64,000 bases of DNA, taken from positions 1 through 64,000 of the forward strand of contig JAJCXZ010000069.1 in assembly GCA_029263175.1 (NCBI GenBank), in the 5' to 3' direction. Position 1 is the first letter of the stretch. Every line of letters starts with the position of its first letter. A model generated the notes under the pieces. That model was given only the letters and a program-made list of their open reading frames with translations, had not been told where the DNA came from and ran no database searches. This document shows positions 35,771 to 44,327 of this stretch, one piece after another. A program made the position numbers and the translations under genes. Origin of the DNA: Acidimicrobiales bacterium (GTDB lineage: Bacteria > Actinomycetota > Acidimicrobiia > Acidimicrobiales > Aldehydirespiratoraceae).

Positions 35771-36310
35771 TTAGTTGGAGCGGACGTCCCAGAGATGGTG
35801 CACGGGGTCGTGGAGGAGATAGCGGGCGAACGTGTCGACTGTGAACTCGGCGCCGTCGCTGCGATAGCCGGTCCGGCTCCAGTCGGCACCTGAAACGGCG
35901 TCGAACCGGGTCGCCAATGCATCGGCGGCCGACTCGAGTTCGACCCGCACCACGTTTGGGTCCTGCTCGTTGTAGCGCTCGGCCAGGGCGGTCTCGTCCT
36001 GGTCCCAGTTCGGAAAGCTGGGCCCGTCCTGGGTGAGCATGAGATCGAGGCGAAAGAGGTAGAGCCGATACACATCGCGAACGTGAGCCGAGTACTCGAG
36101 CAGCGACCACTTGTCGGGGCGGGGTCGTTCGGTGCAACTCTCGGCGTGAGCCAGCAGGTCAGACCACTCTCGGCCGTTCTCGCGGATGAGTTCACCGACG
36201 GTCTCGACGGGGAAACTCCGGACATCGATCCGACACTGTGGGCACACCCGCTCGAGGACCCACGTCCAATCCTTCTCGTCAGGCACGATCTCATCGGAGG
36301 AATAGCTCAT
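35771..36310 (-). CDS. DinB-like protein
   Basis: This 179-residue protein has the DinB/DUF664-type four-helix pattern: KWSLLEYSAHVRDVYRLYLFRL with a metal-type His, then TVDTFARYLLHDPVHHLWDV near the C-terminus with two or three His. These proteins are metal-dependent thiol transferases or isomerases; the substrate is unknown. An N-terminal CPQC near residue 24 is an extra feature. Confidence 0.75.
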   Translation of the reverse strand: MSYSSDEIVPDEKDWTWVLERVCPQCRIDVRSFPVETVGELIRENGREWSDLLAHAESCTERPRPDKWSLLEYSAHVRDVYRLYLFRLDLMLTQDGPSFPNWDQDETALAERYNEQDPNVVRVELESAADALATRFDAVSGADWSRTGYRSDGAEFTVDTFARYLLHDPVHHLWDVRSN

Positions 36311-36585
36311 TCCCGCAAGATAGTTCGCTGAGGCCGGACAGGATCAGCGACTACCGAGCCGGCGTGCCGCCCACCGGGCGAAGTGGAGCGACGGCGCATC
36401 CATGACCGCGGAGAACCGGCCGCCATCGAATGCCGGTCAGCGGCGACCTCGCTGCGTGTCTTCCACAACACCCTGGTCCTCGATGAAGACCTGCTTCCAC
36501 GTTGCGGTCCGCTGCGTCCGGACGTCAGGTAGTCATGGTCTGCCTGGCGTGGCCTCGCTCATTCGGTTGAACGAGACCGACTCAC
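36311..36585. other. Intergenic region without a recognisable gene
   Basis: This is a 275-base stretch between the start of the DinB-like gene and the stop of the VanY-SLH gene. I see short open frames on the plus strand but no family motif, no ribosome site and no clear repeat. It may hold a decayed gene or the promoter of the DinB-like gene. Confidence 0.5.
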
Positions 36586-37854
36586 TCATGCAACGCCGCC
36601 GGTGAGTTGTAGGCCGAGCGTGTCATAGCGGTGGAGGAACGCTGCCGCTTGGCCCCGAGTGGCAGTGGCCGATGGCGAGAACTCGGTTGACGAGGTCCCG
36701 GTCGTGACACCGACCTCGGCCGCCCATGCGATCGCAGCGGCCGAGAATCCGTCGGGGTCGACGTCGTCGAACGGAACAGGCTCGTTTGGTGTCGGTCTAC
36801 CCGCCACTCGCCACAGGAAGGTCACGAACTGCTCACGGGTGAGGTCGCTGTCGGGTGTGAATGTGGTGGCTGAGGTGCCGGTGGTGTAGCCGTTCTCGAC
36901 CATCCAGCGCACGGCCTCGGTGTAGTACGCATCGGCGCGCACGTCCTCGAACTCGATCGTGGCCGACGCTGCCGGCATGAGCTCCATGCGCCACAGGAAC
37001 GTTGCGGCCTGGGCCCGGCTCACGTTGTGGTTCGTGCAGAAGCGATCTTCGCGACACCCGGTGGTGATTTCCTCGGCCAGCAGCCAGGCAACGTCTCCTC
37101 CGAACGGTGACCCGAAGGTGTCGCAGAACGGCTCACCTTCGGTGGCGTCGGCGTCGCCGCAGAGGATGTTGCCGGCTCCGACCCACACGAACTCCCAGGG
37201 TTCGGGGTTCGGGCCGGCATTGACGATGCCTTCGGGGTAGCTCGGGATGAACCCATGGGCTTTCGCTCGCTCGAAGTTGTTCTCAGCGAGCCATGCATAT
37301 TCGGGTGAGGCCGCGAAGTCGAAGAGCAGATGGGTGTCAGACTTCATGTCGAGCGCGTAGCCGGTGTGGTGCTTCGAATAGCCGGGCACGGCGACGATGT
37401 CGAGAAGCGTTTCGATCGACGCGTCGTCGTAGCCGGTGCTTCGTGCCCTCATCAGCGACGCCTGGTGTGAACCGCTGCGATAGCCAGAGGTGATGATGAG
37501 GGTCTGCCCCTCGGCGCGCGCCGCAGCCTGGAGTGATTCCCACGCAGTGGAAGCATCTGGCTGGAGCAACACGCCGTCGGTCCAGACGAGATCCCGGCTC
37601 GGTTCAGGTCGACGGATGTAGCCGCGGGCTTCGCCGAGCTCGCGAATGCGGTTGTCGATCTCGGTATTGCCGGTGATCGACGGAGGATCGCCGATATCGG
37701 CCAGCCCGGGGAGCAGGGCTTGGTCAAACGTGGCCAGGTACTCATCTGGAGTGTGGGCGCTGGCCGCGACCGCATCCTCCACAACACCAGCTGCTGCTGG
37801 TGCCGCAAGCGAGGCGAGGAGCGTGACGGCGACGAGTATGAGCCGCGTTCTCAC
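36586..37854 (-). CDS. Secreted D-Ala-D-Ala carboxypeptidase (VanY-like) with three SLH-type repeats
   Basis: This 422-residue protein starts with a signal peptide (RTRLILVAVTLLASLAAPAAAG). A VanY/DdpX-type zinc peptidase domain follows (SGYRSGSHQ, VPGYSKHHTGYALDM, EPWEFVWVG). Three S-layer-homology-like repeats (SRAQAATFLWRM, TREQFVTFLWRVAG, TRGQAAAFLHRY) make up the C-terminal 180 residues. It should trim peptidoglycan stems while held to the cell envelope. The GTG at 37854 is chosen because GGAGG lies ten bases upstream. SLH repeats of this Acidimicrobiia style are often linked to diverse catalytic domains. Confidence 0.87.
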   Translation of the reverse strand: MRTRLILVAVTLLASLAAPAAAGVVEDAVAASAHTPDEYLATFDQALLPGLADIGDPPSITGNTEIDNRIRELGEARGYIRRPEPSRDLVWTDGVLLQPDASTAWESLQAAARAEGQTLIITSGYRSGSHQASLMRARSTGYDDASIETLLDIVAVPGYSKHHTGYALDMKSDTHLLFDFAASPEYAWLAENNFERAKAHGFIPSYPEGIVNAGPNPEPWEFVWVGAGNILCGDADATEGEPFCDTFGSPFGGDVAWLLAEEITTGCREDRFCTNHNVSRAQAATFLWRMELMPAASATIEFEDVRADAYYTEAVRWMVENGYTTGTSATTFTPDSDLTREQFVTFLWRVAGRPTPNEPVPFDDVDPDGFSAAAIAWAAEVGVTTGTSSTEFSPSATATRGQAAAFLHRYDTLGLQLTGGVA

Positions 37855-37907
37855 CGTTACTCGTCCTCCGTGTCGACCGTCGGAGGAGACGATACAACGG
37901 CGCACGG

Positions 37908-39155
37908 CTACGAGCGTGCGCCCTGGGGGAGGTACACGTCGTGATGCTGTGGATCGAGTTCTCGACTCAGCTCACGGAGTCGCCCGTGGAACTCGTCACG
38001 GGGCACGTGGCACAGCCGAATGTGGCGTCCGAATGATGGATCGAACCCAGTGCGGCCATGCATCACGCGGTGATTGTCGATCAGCATCCCGTTGCCTGGT
38101 GCAACACGAATCTCGGCGAGAAATGCCGGGTCGATCATCCGACGGTTGTATTCCCGCACCGCGTCGTAGAACGCATCCATGAGCTCGGCGTCCACGTCGA
38201 GCGGAGCCAGCGCACGGTCGAAGTAGCGGATCCCCTGTGGCCGTCCGAACTCGTCGAGGGAGATGAGCGGGCCGCGGTTTCGCAGGTCGATCTCACCGGG
38301 GTGTCGGCGGATCTGGGAGATCGGAAGAGTGGTGAGGAGGTGGTAGGCGCCGGGTTCGTCGGCGGCGAGCGACTCCGCGATAGCGAACCCGTCGACATAG
38401 GTTGACATGCCGCCCTCATCGGTGTTGACGAGGCAGTGGAAGACATCGATGCCGGGAGGGGAGTAGTAGAAGGCGTCGTCGATGTGCGGTGCCTGGGGCA
38501 TGCCGGTCTTGGCGCCGAGCTTGGCGACCGGTTCGGCCTTCACGTCGTAGATTCGGCCGTAGACGGTGGTCTCATGGATCGGGCCGACCAGATTCGCGAG
38601 TTGCTCGGTTGCTACGGGGTCCACGCCGATGTCGGCGATCTGCACGATGCCGTAGTCGCGCAGTTTCTGGAAGGCCTCGAGTTGGCCAGCCCCGCCGTCG
38701 GTTGCATCCGCCCAGGACACGGTCGGGAAATGGTCGGCCAGCTCCGACCGCCATGTAGTTGGACGCCAACCGGCCCGCTGCCGGCGAGCCGTTGAGTCGT
38801 AGGCGTGGTGCTGCAGCCAGTCGGGGCCGTAGATCGACTCGTGGCCATCGGGCCAGGTGACGCAGAGGTCGCCATCGGTTGCCGTTGCCACTGACGGGGC
38901 GATGTCGCTCCCGAATGAGATAACGGTATTGAAGCGGATGCCGTCGGCGGGGTTGCCGCACTCTGCGCAGTAGCAGCAGTGCCGTAGCCATTGGTGGTGA
39001 AACGAGGTGACTGAGCCGTCCGCGAACTCCACGTGAACCGCTCGTTCGGCGACAGACGCAACCGTGACACGGGACGCATCGAGTCCGAGCCGATTGCCCT
39101 GGAACGGGTTGTAGGTCGTGATCGCCTCCGGCGCGTCATGGCTCGCTGCTTCCAT
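37908..39155 (-). CDS. Gamma-butyrobetaine hydroxylase-like Fe(II)/2-oxoglutarate dioxygenase
   Basis: This 415-residue protein has an N-terminal DUF971-like zinc domain (LRHCCYCAECGNP) and a C-terminal TauD-type double-stranded beta helix with the iron motif HIDD, the distal His in LIDNHRVMHGRTGFD and a 2-oxoglutarate-binding Arg (RHIRLCHV). This two-domain layout is that of gamma-butyrobetaine and trimethyllysine hydroxylases. The substrate may be a quaternary amine; carnitine-pathway partners are not seen nearby. The divergent LLM gene starts 61 bases away. Confidence 0.88.
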   Translation of the reverse strand: MEAASHDAPEAITTYNPFQGNRLGLDASRVTVASVAERAVHVEFADGSVTSFHHQWLRHCCYCAECGNPADGIRFNTVISFGSDIAPSVATATDGDLCVTWPDGHESIYGPDWLQHHAYDSTARRQRAGWRPTTWRSELADHFPTVSWADATDGGAGQLEAFQKLRDYGIVQIADIGVDPVATEQLANLVGPIHETTVYGRIYDVKAEPVAKLGAKTGMPQAPHIDDAFYYSPPGIDVFHCLVNTDEGGMSTYVDGFAIAESLAADEPGAYHLLTTLPISQIRRHPGEIDLRNRGPLISLDEFGRPQGIRYFDRALAPLDVDAELMDAFYDAVREYNRRMIDPAFLAEIRVAPGNGMLIDNHRVMHGRTGFDPSFGRHIRLCHVPRDEFHGRLRELSRELDPQHHDVYLPQGARS

Positions 39156-39216
39156 GGGAGGACGCTACTGGACAGTCGTTCAGCCGATCGAGGCCGGTCG
39201 ATACACTGCATCAGCG

Positions 39217-40230
39217 ATGGACTTCAACTTCTTCCTGTCGAGCTACTATCCGGACCCGACCTACGGCGGTCGGCAGCTCTACGTCGACATGGTGGCCGAG
39301 GCAAAGCTCGCCGAGCAGCTCGGCTTCAACAGTGTCTCGATTCCCGAGCACCACCTCATCAACGTGCTGCTCAATCCTGCTCCGCTTCAACTGGCCGTCA
39401 AGGTCGCGACGGTGACGGAGACGATCGATGTCGTCACCTCGGTAGCGGTGTTGCCGCTTCACGACATGCGGGTGTTCGCCGGCGAGGTGGCGATGGCCGA
39501 CATCCTCACCGATGGTCGGTTGGTGCTCGGGGTCGGACGGGGCGCATTCGCCTACGAGATGGCCCGCCTCGGCACGCCGATCGAGGAGAGCCGGGCGAAG
39601 TTCGACGAATCGCTCGACGTGTTGCTCCGATTGCTCGCTGAATACGAAGTTGAGCACCACGGCCATTACTACGACTTCGAGCCGATCACGATCATGCCGC
39701 GGCCGCTCACGCAGCCCCGCCCACGGATGATGATCGCCACCATGAACTACGAGGGCATCCGCAACTCGACGTTGCGCGGCTTCAACATTCAGACCACCCC
39801 ACTGTCGGGCGATCCGGAGTTGTTTCGAATGCAGGTGGATGCCCACAAGGAGGCAAAGGCCGAGATGGGCGCGGCAGGGGATGATCTGCGGATCATGCTC
39901 AGCCGTATCGCCTATTGCGCTGCTGATGAGGCCGATGCTCGGCAGAAGTTGGAGATGGCCTATGACTACTACTCCAGATTCGACAATGTCTTCACCGGCC
40001 CCGGCGAGGTCAAGGACGGTTGCATCGCGGTGCTGCCGCGTAACCAGACGATCGAAGAGCTCGACGCCAACCTCATGGTCTGCACGTCGGAGCAGATGAT
40101 CGAGAAGATCTCCGAATACGACGAGCGCGAGATCGACGAGCTGATCCTGAGTTCCCATCTCGGTCAATCGTCCGGGGAGACGACCGAGATGATGGAACGG
40201 TTCGCAGCAGAGGTGATGCCGGCCTTCTAA
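39217..40230 (+). CDS. LLM-class flavin-dependent oxidoreductase
   Basis: This 337-residue luciferase-like TIM-barrel protein has FNFFLSSYYPDP at the start, SVSIPEHHL, VLPLHDMR, GRLVLGVGRGAF and PRPLTQPRPRMMI. These enzymes use reduced FMN for monooxygenation or hydride transfer; the substrate is unknown. The ATG at 39217 starts the barrel; the frame is open upstream. Its TAA stop is inside a perfect 15-bp inverted repeat shared with the convergent acyl-CoA dehydrogenase gene. Confidence 0.9.
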   Translation: MDFNFFLSSYYPDPTYGGRQLYVDMVAEAKLAEQLGFNSVSIPEHHLINVLLNPAPLQLAVKVATVTETIDVVTSVAVLPLHDMRVFAGEVAMADILTDGRLVLGVGRGAFAYEMARLGTPIEESRAKFDESLDVLLRLLAEYEVEHHGHYYDFEPITIMPRPLTQPRPRMMIATMNYEGIRNSTLRGFNIQTTPLSGDPELFRMQVDAHKEAKAEMGAAGDDLRIMLSRIAYCAADEADARQKLEMAYDYYSRFDNVFTGPGEVKDGCIAVLPRNQTIEELDANLMVCTSEQMIEKISEYDEREIDELILSSHLGQSSGETTEMMERFAAEVMPAF

Positions 40231-40262
40231 CGCACACTGGGGTCTGTCCCCAGTGTGCGTTA
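40228..40262. terminator. Perfect 15-bp inverted repeat with both convergent stops (contains the 20-bp element, copy 3)
   Basis: TAACGCACACTGGGG (40228-40242) and its exact complement (40248-40262) surround a TCTGT loop. The TAA stops of the LLM gene and of the minus-strand acyl-CoA dehydrogenase gene are the outermost three bases of each arm. The central 40238-40257 is identical to the 20-bp element at 35749. A bidirectional terminator is likely. Confidence 0.8.
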
Positions 40263-41507
40263 GCGCTTGGCCTTCTTGCCGAACATGATGCCGGCGACGC
40301 GGCGGATCTGGATCTCTTCGGCCCCTTCGGTGATGCGGTAGCGCCGGTGATGGCGGTAAATGTGTTCGAACGGCATGTGGCGCGTGTAGCCGATGCCGCC
40401 GCAGGTCTGCATGGCCTGGTCAGCGGCATTGCAGACCAGCCGGTTGGCGCGGTAGTTGCACATGCTGACCTGGTCGCTGATCTCCATGTGGCCGTACTTG
40501 TCCATATGCCATGCGGTCTGACGGATCAGCGCTCGCAACATGGCGGCCTCGGTCTGAAGTTCGGCCAGCGGGAACTGGATGGCCTGGTTGAGCCAGAGCG
40601 GCTTGCCGAACGGTTTGCGTTCCTTGGCGTACTCGACCGCAAGGTCGATGCAGTGCTGGGCTGCGCCGAGGCTCGATGCCGCTTGGCGGATGCGGTTCTC
40701 GTGCACGAACATGTTGGCCAACTCGAGGCCACGACCGAGCTCACCGAAGATCGCGTCGTCCCCGACGCGGACGTCGGTGAAGTGCACGTCGGGATGATCC
40801 GTCGGCATGTTGAACGTCCACCAGAACGTGCCGAGTTCGACCCCAGGCAGATCGGTGGGCACGAGGAAGCAGGTGATGCCGTCGGCGTCGCCCGCCTCAC
40901 CGCTCGTGCGTGCGTAAACCATGTCGTGGGTGGCGTGATGCATGCCGGTGTTGAACCGCTTGTCGCCGTTGATCGCCCACTCGTCTCCGTCCTTGACAGC
41001 AGTGGTGTCGAGATGGGTGGCGTCGCTGCCATGGTTGGGCTCGGTGAGCCCGAACGCCACTCGACGCTCCCCGATGAGACATGCCTCGATGAACTCCGCC
41101 TTCTGCGCATCGGTGCCCTTGGCGATCATCATCTTGATGAACGGATGGTTGCCGACAATGGACGACTCGTTCTGCAGGTCGTTGTGCAACCCAAGCCCTC
41201 GGGTAGCGAGGTGCTCCCGAATGATCGCCATCTGGAGGTTGGTGCCGTCGCTCCCCCCGACGTCGGCGGGCAGAGCGAACCGATAGTGGCCGGCCGCATC
41301 GGCCAACCGCCGCATCTCGCCGAGGAGATTCTCCCAGTCCTGCATCGGGAGACCGTCGTTGTCCCAATCGGTCCGAGCGTGCTCGCGACGGTGGTCGAAG
41401 AAGCGCTCGTTGTCGTCGCGGGCCTGAAGCGGCTCGATCTCGCTCTTTATGAAGCCGTCGAGCGCATCGAGGTAGGCCAGAACATCGTCCGGGATATCGA
41501 AGTCCAT
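40260..41507 (-). CDS. Acyl-CoA dehydrogenase
   Basis: This 415-residue FAD enzyme carries AFGLTEPNHGSDATHLDT, INGDKRFNTGMHHATHD, FVHENRIRQAASSLGAA, CGGIGYTRHMPFEHIYRH and the C-terminal RITEGAEEIQIRRVAG, all acyl-CoA dehydrogenase signatures. The acyl group is unknown. It is the first of four minus-strand genes read in turn toward 40260 from 43181, but the gaps are too wide to claim a single operon. Confidence 0.92.
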   Translation of the reverse strand: MDFDIPDDVLAYLDALDGFIKSEIEPLQARDDNERFFDHRREHARTDWDNDGLPMQDWENLLGEMRRLADAAGHYRFALPADVGGSDGTNLQMAIIREHLATRGLGLHNDLQNESSIVGNHPFIKMMIAKGTDAQKAEFIEACLIGERRVAFGLTEPNHGSDATHLDTTAVKDGDEWAINGDKRFNTGMHHATHDMVYARTSGEAGDADGITCFLVPTDLPGVELGTFWWTFNMPTDHPDVHFTDVRVGDDAIFGELGRGLELANMFVHENRIRQAASSLGAAQHCIDLAVEYAKERKPFGKPLWLNQAIQFPLAELQTEAAMLRALIRQTAWHMDKYGHMEISDQVSMCNYRANRLVCNAADQAMQTCGGIGYTRHMPFEHIYRHHRRYRITEGAEEIQIRRVAGIMFGKKAKR

Positions 41508-41524
41508 CGTCGGCGCCCGCGGGC

Positions 41525-41812
41525 TCAGCCGAAGCCGTCGACGATGACCAGGCGGCCGTTGGCCGTGGCCTTGTGACGCATGCCAACCACCGATTGGTAC
41601 GACTCCGACTCGTATGCCGCCACGGCGGCTTCCTTGGTGGGGTATTCGATGACGACGGTCATGTGACCAGCCTCGCCTTCCTTACCCTCGGAGGCCTTGT
41701 CGAGAACGAGGAGCTTGCCGCCGCCATCGAGGATCGGTGACGAGTTCTGCTGATACTCGCGATATCCGTCGAGGTCGGTCACGTTGTAGTTGCCAATGAG
41801 GTATGCGGCCAT
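41525..41812 (-). CDS. DUF1330 family protein
   Basis: This 95-residue ferredoxin-like alpha/beta dimer protein has the family pattern AYLIGNYNVTDLDGYREYQ, followed by GGKLLVLD and VVIEYPTKEAAVAAYES. The family has no established function; related stress-responsive dimeric barrels act on small ligands. It ends 17 bases upstream of the acyl-CoA dehydrogenase start and may be cotranscribed with it. Confidence 0.88.
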   Translation of the reverse strand: MAAYLIGNYNVTDLDGYREYQQNSSPILDGGGKLLVLDKASEGKEGEAGHMTVVIEYPTKEAAVAAYESESYQSVVGMRHKATANGRLVIVDGFG

Positions 41813-41857
41813 GGTCGTGCTCCTGGTTGGTTTCGCGGAAACGGTAGTCGAGAGGGT

Positions 41858-42589
41858 TCAGTCGCCCTGCAACGCGGCGAGCATTGCGTTGGCGCCGGCG
41901 AGCAGGGCATCGGCTTGTGTCTCACTGAGCCCCGCGAAGCCATGGGCCGTGATCTTGTTGGTGAGGTCTTCGGCACCGGCGAGGGAATGTCGATGACGAT
42001 CCTCGAGCACCGGCTCCTCCTCCCAACCGAACTGGGCGACCATGTCGGGGCGCTTGATCGCATGGGCTTCGACAGGGCTGAGGCCTGAAGCGATCACCGC
42101 GGCGATGTGGGCGCTGCCGCGCAGTTCTCGAAGTGTGATCGCCAGCTGCATCGCTCGAGCCGGAGCATCGTCGGGGAGGGGCTCGGCGGCGTAGCCGGCG
42201 TAGAGCGCCAGGCCGGCGGGGTCGGTCGCGGCAATGACTGCCTCGGCGGCCTCGTTGAACGCGTCAAGCCCGTCGATGTCGCTGAACTCGGCGCGACCGA
42301 TGGCATGACCACAGGCGAGCAACTCCCGGGCGGCTTGGCGAGGATCGAGGGTCTCACGAGCGCTGTTCCACATCTTGGCGATCAAGCCACCGTTGAACCA
42401 ACCGAACGCGCTCTGAACGACCGGCGCCTCCACGTCGCCCAGCACGCCACCGCGTCCGAGCACGTAGAAGCGGAAGCCGTCGAGACCCAGTTCCTTGCTA
42501 CGAGCGACGGAGTCCGGGTGGAAGTAGTAGGCCCCGCCGACCGTGTTCAACGGTGCGCCGACGGCTGCAGCAAGCTCTTCTGGTTTCAT
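41858..42589 (-). CDS. SCO6745-like conserved actinobacterial protein
   Basis: This 243-residue helical protein has the pattern FHPDSVARSKELGLDGFRFYVLGRGGVLGDV, given here in part as GLDGFRFYVLGRGGVLG, and LPDDAPARAMQLAITLRELRG-type segments typical of the SCO6745 family. I recognise the family only by this resemblance and no function is known. The ATG at 42589 begins the conserved part and follows AGGAG eight bases upstream; the frame is open further upstream. Confidence 0.6.
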   Translation of the reverse strand: MKPEELAAAVGAPLNTVGGAYYFHPDSVARSKELGLDGFRFYVLGRGGVLGDVEAPVVQSAFGWFNGGLIAKMWNSARETLDPRQAARELLACGHAIGRAEFSDIDGLDAFNEAAEAVIAATDPAGLALYAGYAAEPLPDDAPARAMQLAITLRELRGSAHIAAVIASGLSPVEAHAIKRPDMVAQFGWEEEPVLEDRHRHSLAGAEDLTNKITAHGFAGLSETQADALLAGANAMLAALQGD

Positions 42590-42611
42590 GCGATTCTCCT
42601 GGGGTCGGACC

Positions 42612-43181
42612 TCAGCGGCCCATTGTGTAGAACTCGTCGTTGGGACGCATCGCCGAGAGGTTGGCAAGGCGATTCGACATGGCGAAGAAGCCGGTGATGG
42701 CGCCGATGTCCCAGATCTCGTCATCAGTGAAGCCGCGGTCGCGCATCTCATCGAGGTCGTCGTCGGAAAGCGATGCCGAGTCGTTCACCATGCGCAGCGC
42801 GAAGTCGACCATGTGGCGTTCGCGCTCAGAAAGGTCCGCCTTCCACGGATTGAGCGCCACCTGGTCGGCGAGCTGGGGGCGTTTGGAACGAATACGCAGG
42901 ATTGCTCCGTGGGCGATCACACAATAGAGACACCCGTTGACTGCACTGGTGGCAACGACGATGAGTTCGCGCTCCGCCTTCGACAGCCCGTCGCTCTTGT
43001 CCATGAGGGCGTCGTGCATGGCCATGAACGGTCGGAACTCGTCGGGCCGATGGGCCAGCGCGATGAAGACGTTGGGAATGAAGCCCGACTTCTCCTGGAC
43101 GGTTTCGATCTGGGTGCGGATGTCGTCTGGCAGGTCCGCGAGCTCGGGAACAGGAAAGCGCGAGATTGCGTGTTCGCTCAT
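42612..43181 (-). CDS. Carboxymuconolactone decarboxylase/AhpD-like peroxidase-related protein
   Basis: This 189-residue protein has the AhpD-like fold with the redox motif NGCLYCVIAHGA and the upstream SKAERELIVVATSAV, a pattern of the uncharacterised peroxidase-related family. The two Cys likely form the reactive disulfide pair of an alkylhydroperoxidase. Electron donor and substrate are unknown. It lies 22 bases upstream of the SCO6745-like gene on the same strand. Confidence 0.88.
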   Translation of the reverse strand: MSEHAISRFPVPELADLPDDIRTQIETVQEKSGFIPNVFIALAHRPDEFRPFMAMHDALMDKSDGLSKAERELIVVATSAVNGCLYCVIAHGAILRIRSKRPQLADQVALNPWKADLSERERHMVDFALRMVNDSASLSDDDLDEMRDRGFTDDEIWDIGAITGFFAMSNRLANLSAMRPNDEFYTMGR

Positions 43182-43230
43182 GAGTCGAGCGTAGACATGC
43201 TTGTCCTTCGGAGCCCAAACGCGAAGACGA

Positions 43231-43255
43231 CACGCCGGGCACGAGTCCCGGCGTG
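43231..43255 (-). terminator. Strong hairpin terminator
   Basis: CACGCCGGG (43231-43239) and CCCGGCGTG (43247-43255) form a perfect 9-bp stem with a 7-nt loop, 51 bases beyond the stop of the gene at 43306-43779. A T-rich run follows only on the plus strand, so the direction of action is uncertain. Confidence 0.55.
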
Positions 43256-43305
43256 CCTTCTTCTTGCCCGCTTGCGATTGTTGGGGTGGTCAAAGCGTCC
43301 GGCGG

Positions 43306-43779
43306 CTAGCGCCTCGCGGCTGCAACCTCGGCGAGCGCCTCGGGCTTTGCGCCCTTGACGGCCTCGACCTGAGCGATCGACTCGTCGGAGAAGATGATGT
43401 TGACCTTGCTGGTGAGCTTGCCCTTTTCGAGATCGATTCTGACGATCTGATCGAGCGGCCATTCGGCGAGTACGCCCTTCGGCCCACCCGACATCACGCT
43501 CTGCTCGAACAGAATCCAACGCTGGTTGCTGATGGCGAGGATCGCCTGTTTGGCATTGGGGAACGAGTCAGCAAGCGAGCCGGATTCGGCTTTCTCGGCA
43601 CTGCCCTTCACGGCCTGCCCGATGGCGGCGCCGACGAGTCCGCCGACCGCGCCGAACGCGACCTGCTTCTTGAATTGCCCGACTGCCTGAACGACAGCTG
43701 CTCCCTCGATCTTCTCCGCGGCGTTCAAGAACTCAGCGCCCTTCTTGTGAACCTTCTTCACCATGTCGACCATGGTCAA
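43306..43779 (-). CDS. Hypothetical PH-like domain protein
   Basis: This 157-residue protein has a helical N-terminus with a Gly/Ala-rich segment that could insert in or touch the membrane (FGAVGGLVGAAIGQAV, about 42-57). The rest is beta-rich (AILAISNQRWILFEQ, LDQIVRIDLEKGKLTSKVNIIFSD) and resembles a bacterial PH domain. No function is known. It is divergent from the membrane coiled-coil gene at 43845. Confidence 0.6.
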   Translation of the reverse strand: MTMVDMVKKVHKKGAEFLNAAEKIEGAAVVQAVGQFKKQVAFGAVGGLVGAAIGQAVKGSAEKAESGSLADSFPNAKQAILAISNQRWILFEQSVMSGGPKGVLAEWPLDQIVRIDLEKGKLTSKVNIIFSDESIAQVEAVKGAKPEALAEVAAARR

Positions 43780-43844
43780 CTCCTTTCGGATCCCGCTGGT
43801 TGTTGATCGGCAGGATGAGCGCGGTTCTGAGCACGTAACCTCCC

Positions 43845-44327
43845 ATGATGCGTGAGGTGGTCGTCGGGAAGAGGCGTCGAGTGATAGCGCTCGTTCTCGT
43901 TGCTGTAGTGGCGGGCATTCCGGGAGCTGTCGTCATTTTCCTCGAGCCCAGTGCCGATGCGGCATCGGCGCTGAGCGTCGTATGCGCGGTGCTCGTCGCA
44001 CTTCTGCTCGTGAAGCTTCTGCTGGAGCTGGAGCAGTCGGATCGTCAGCTCGCCAAAGCCACGAATTCGTTTGTCGCCGAGACTGCGAACCAGATTTGTG
44101 CCCTTGAGGTGGCAATGGATCTGATTCGCGAGCGACACGACGTGCAGACTCGTGAACTGAACGAGGTGATGGCGGAGCTGGATGTCTCGGTCGCCGCTCT
44201 CGAGACCCAGATGAAGGTCGATTCGCGGCGCAAGGACATGGACCGAGAAGAAGACAGGAGAGAAATCGCGCGGACACTCGTGGCGCTCCACGAGGCCATG
44301 ACAGGAACATCACTACGTGAGCCATGA
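43845..44327 (+). CDS. Hypothetical two-segment membrane protein with coiled coil
   Basis: This 160-residue protein has two adjacent hydrophobic segments (about 12-32 and 40-60) and then a long charged helix (about 62-150) with heptad-like spacing, predicted to form a coiled coil in the cytoplasm. No family is recognised. Its end overlaps the GTG start of the glycosyltransferase gene by 11 bases, so the two are coupled and it may organise or anchor that enzyme. Confidence 0.6.
   Translation: MMREVVVGKRRRVIALVLVAVVAGIPGAVVIFLEPSADAASALSVVCAVLVALLLVKLLLELEQSDRQLAKATNSFVAETANQICALEVAMDLIRERHDVQTRELNEVMAELDVSVAALETQMKVDSRRKDMDREEDRREIARTLVALHEAMTGTSLREP

Noticed and set aside
36402-36605. A 67-codon plus-strand open frame in the 275-base gap
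   Set aside because: No ribosome site, no family features and overlap with the VanY-SLH stop; treated as intergenic.
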